Of a stretch of DNA of 6,703 nucleotides, positions 5,643 to 6,703 are shown in pieces. The stretch comes from Gemmatimonadota bacterium (GTDB lineage: Bacteria; Orphanbacterota; Orphanbacteria; Orphanbacterales; Orphanbacteraceae). The number at the start of each line of letters is the position of its first letter. The stretch's first letter is position 1. The stretch lies in assembly GCA_013002425.1 (NCBI GenBank), contig JABDJQ010000085.1, positions 1-6,703 of the forward strand. Direction: 5' to 3'. The notes below the pieces were generated by a model. That model did no database searches and was not told the origin of the DNA. It saw only the letters and a list, made by a program, of their open reading frames with translations. The position numbers and the translations under genes were made by a program.

Positions 5643-5674
5643 TTCTCTCAGACATCAGGGGAGAGGAATTGAAA

Positions 5675-5992
5675 ATGCAGAACAATGGGGAAGCCCGGTA
5701 CAAGACATCCGCCATCGAGAACGGCTCGCCGGCGGATTTGGTGCTTCGGCTCTACGACCACATTCTGGAGCGCTGCGAAGCGAAAGACTTCATGGGCGCC
5801 AAGAAGGCGGTCGTCGAATTGCAGGGATCTCTCGATCTCGAGTATCTCGACGTTTCCGGTCCGCTCTATCGGCTCTACGAATACGTGGCCGATCGCCTGC
5901 GGAAGCAGGATTACGAAGAAGCGGAACGCATCATTCAGGATCTCCGGAGCTCGTGGCTGACCGCGATGGAAACGGTCGGCGCCGGCGCCTAG
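5675..5992 (+). CDS. fliS: Flagellin export chaperone FliS, short form
   Basis: FliS binds the disordered C-terminal helix of newly made flagellin in the cytoplasm, prevents early polymerisation and hands it to the export gate. The 105-residue product shows the family pattern: YKTSAIENGSPADLVLRLYD at 9-28 (canonical YK...SP.EL...LYD), SLDLEYLDVSGPLYRLYEYV at 52-71 (canonical SLD...G....LY.Y), and IIQDLRSSWLTAM at 86-98. It is about 15-25 residues shorter than usual, chiefly because helix 2 is reduced. It contains one cysteine (34). The ATG at 5675 follows GAGAGGA by seven bases; a TTG at 5669 could add two residues and cannot be excluded. It lies between its client fliC and fliD. Confidence 0.85.
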   Translation: MQNNGEARYKTSAIENGSPADLVLRLYDHILERCEAKDFMGAKKAVVELQGSLDLEYLDVSGPLYRLYEYVADRLRKQDYEEAERIIQDLRSSWLTAMETVGAGA

Positions 5993-6010
5993 GGGGTCCG
6001 AGGTAAGTTC

Positions 6011-6703
6011 ATGATCGATTTCAACGCAGGTGTAAGAAGCGCGGAGCTGGTCGAGTTTCTCGATCTTTTCATGTCGCAGGCCCGTCAGAAGGTTACGGAC
6101 GTCCAGAAGCAGAAGGACGATCTGGGGCTTCGCACGGCGGTCTTCAACGACTTGCAGAGCAAGCTGAAGGACCTGAAGCGCAAGGCCGAAGACATCGCGG
6201 GCATCGGCTCGCTCTCGCCGTTTCAGGCGAAGCAGGTCGCGAACAGCGACGAGTCGGTACTTCGCGTAACGGCGACGAACGGCTCGGAGACGGGCGCGCA
6301 TCAGATCAGCGTGCAGCAGGTGGCGAAGCCGCACACCGTGCTCTCGAACCAGTACACGCGTGACGGCAACGAGCTCAGCACGCAGTTCTCGGGGGCGCAG
6401 ACGTTTACGATCGTACTGAACGGAACCGGGCACGCGGTGAACGTCGATATCACGGCGGGCGCCACCAACGACGTCGTTCTCGACGAAATCGCCCAGGCGA
6501 TCAACGCCACGGCCGATCTGCCGGCCTCGGCGAGCCGGGTACGGGATACGGACGGTACGGCGCGCCTCACGATCAGCAGCTCGGAAACGGGCGGCGCGAA
6601 CTCGATGAACTTCGTCGACACGAGCTTCTTCATGGGCATGCTGTCGCAGATGGGCGTCATGAACGGGACGGAAGCGGACGCCACGACGGGCGGGTACGTT
6701 TAT
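6011..6703 (+). CDS. fliD: Filament cap protein FliD (HAP2), N-terminal part (3' truncated by window edge)
   Basis: FliD forms the cap at the filament tip under which flagellin folds into place. The first 231 codons are present and open to the end of the window. Residues about 8-62 form the N-terminal helical region typical of FliD (ELVEFLDLFMSQARQKV, then a coiled-coil-prone QKQKDDLGLRTAVFNDLQSKLKD segment split by conserved spacing). Residues 81-108 carry SVLRVTATNGSETGAHQISV, a strong FliD hallmark. Residues about 127-200 (FTIVLNGTGHAVNVDITAG, LDEIAQAINA, ARLTISSSETGG) match the flagellin IN-type beta domain common in FliD. No cysteine in this part. The ATG at 6011 is preceded by GAGGT six bases upstream and lies 18 bases after fliS. 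Typical FliD is 450-700 residues, so over half is missing. Confidence 0.93.
   Translation, partial: MIDFNAGVRSAELVEFLDLFMSQARQKVTDVQKQKDDLGLRTAVFNDLQSKLKDLKRKAEDIAGIGSLSPFQAKQVANSDESVLRVTATNGSETGAHQISVQQVAKPHTVLSNQYTRDGNELSTQFSGAQTFTIVLNGTGHAVNVDITAGATNDVVLDEIAQAINATADLPASASRVRDTDGTARLTISSSETGGANSMNFVDTSFFMGMLSQMGVMNGTEADATTGGYVY

Noticed and set aside
5669..5674. TTG as an earlier start of fliS
   Set aside because: Possible but less likely: the ATG two codons later has good spacing to GAGAGGA. Noted as an alternative only.
4825..5715. A 296-codon minus-strand frame across fliC
   Set aside because: Antisense shadow of the flagellin gene; Arg-rich, no recognisable family, and no ribosome-binding site or context.
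5605..6006. A + strand frame of 133 codons overlapping fliS
   Set aside because: Runs through the GC hairpin and is Arg-rich; the fliS frame matches a known family over the same bases.
5648..6433. A 261-codon minus-strand frame across fliS and fliD
   Set aside because: Covers two securely identified + strand genes and has Arg/Leu/Val-rich shadow composition.
1..6703. Mobile elements, CRISPR arrays, tRNA or rRNA genes
   Set aside because: Looked for terminal repeats, regularly spaced repeats and conserved RNA gene cores; saw none, and nearly all bases are accounted for by flagellar genes.

Overview
This window is a stretch of late flagellar genes, all on the + strand and tightly packed: the 3' end of flgI (P-ring), flgJ (rod cap fused to a peptidoglycan-cleaving domain), flgN (export chaperone), flgK and flgL (hook-filament junction), fliW (flagellin-level sensor), fliC (flagellin), fliS (flagellin chaperone) and the 5' part of fliD (filament cap). 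I see no mobile element, CRISPR array, tRNA or rRNA.

Organism: DNA is clearly GC-rich. A P-ring protein implies a two-membrane (Gram-negative) envelope. FliW is not typical of the enterobacterial flagellar system and points to lineages using the FliW-CsrA circuit, such as deltaproteobacteria-like groups, spirochaetes, planctomycetes or other deep diderm phyla. The order flgI-flgJ-flgN-flgK-flgL-fliW-fliC resembles deltaproteobacterial-type clusters, but I cannot assign a phylum from this window alone.

Layout: positions 2-4569 hold flgI to fliW with gaps of only 2-28 bases, and two junctions (flgJ/flgN, flgN/flgK) have the stop codon built into the next ribosome-binding site. Then comes a 174-base gap (4570-4743), the only sizeable non-coding stretch. 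It holds a small hairpin just after fliW, a plausible sigma-28 (FliA) promoter, a possible leader hairpin, and a twin ACAAGGA motif covering the fliC ribosome-binding site and start codon. After fliC an 88-base gap carries a strong GC-rich hairpin with a TTCG loop, followed by fliS and fliD.

How the genes work together: FlgJ caps and clears the way for the rod, FlgN escorts FlgK and FlgL, FlgK/FlgL form the adaptor on the hook, FliD caps the filament, and FliS escorts flagellin. FliW would sense unexported flagellin and free or restrain CsrA, whose likely target is the fliC leader immediately downstream. The points most worth checking are the CsrA-like fliC leader beside a fliW that has no adjacent csrA, absence of flgM next to flgN, a lytic-transglycosylase-type FlgJ, a beta-rich insert in FlgL, and an unusually short FliS. 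This is mostly a recognisable flagellar locus; I did not find a wholly new system in it.
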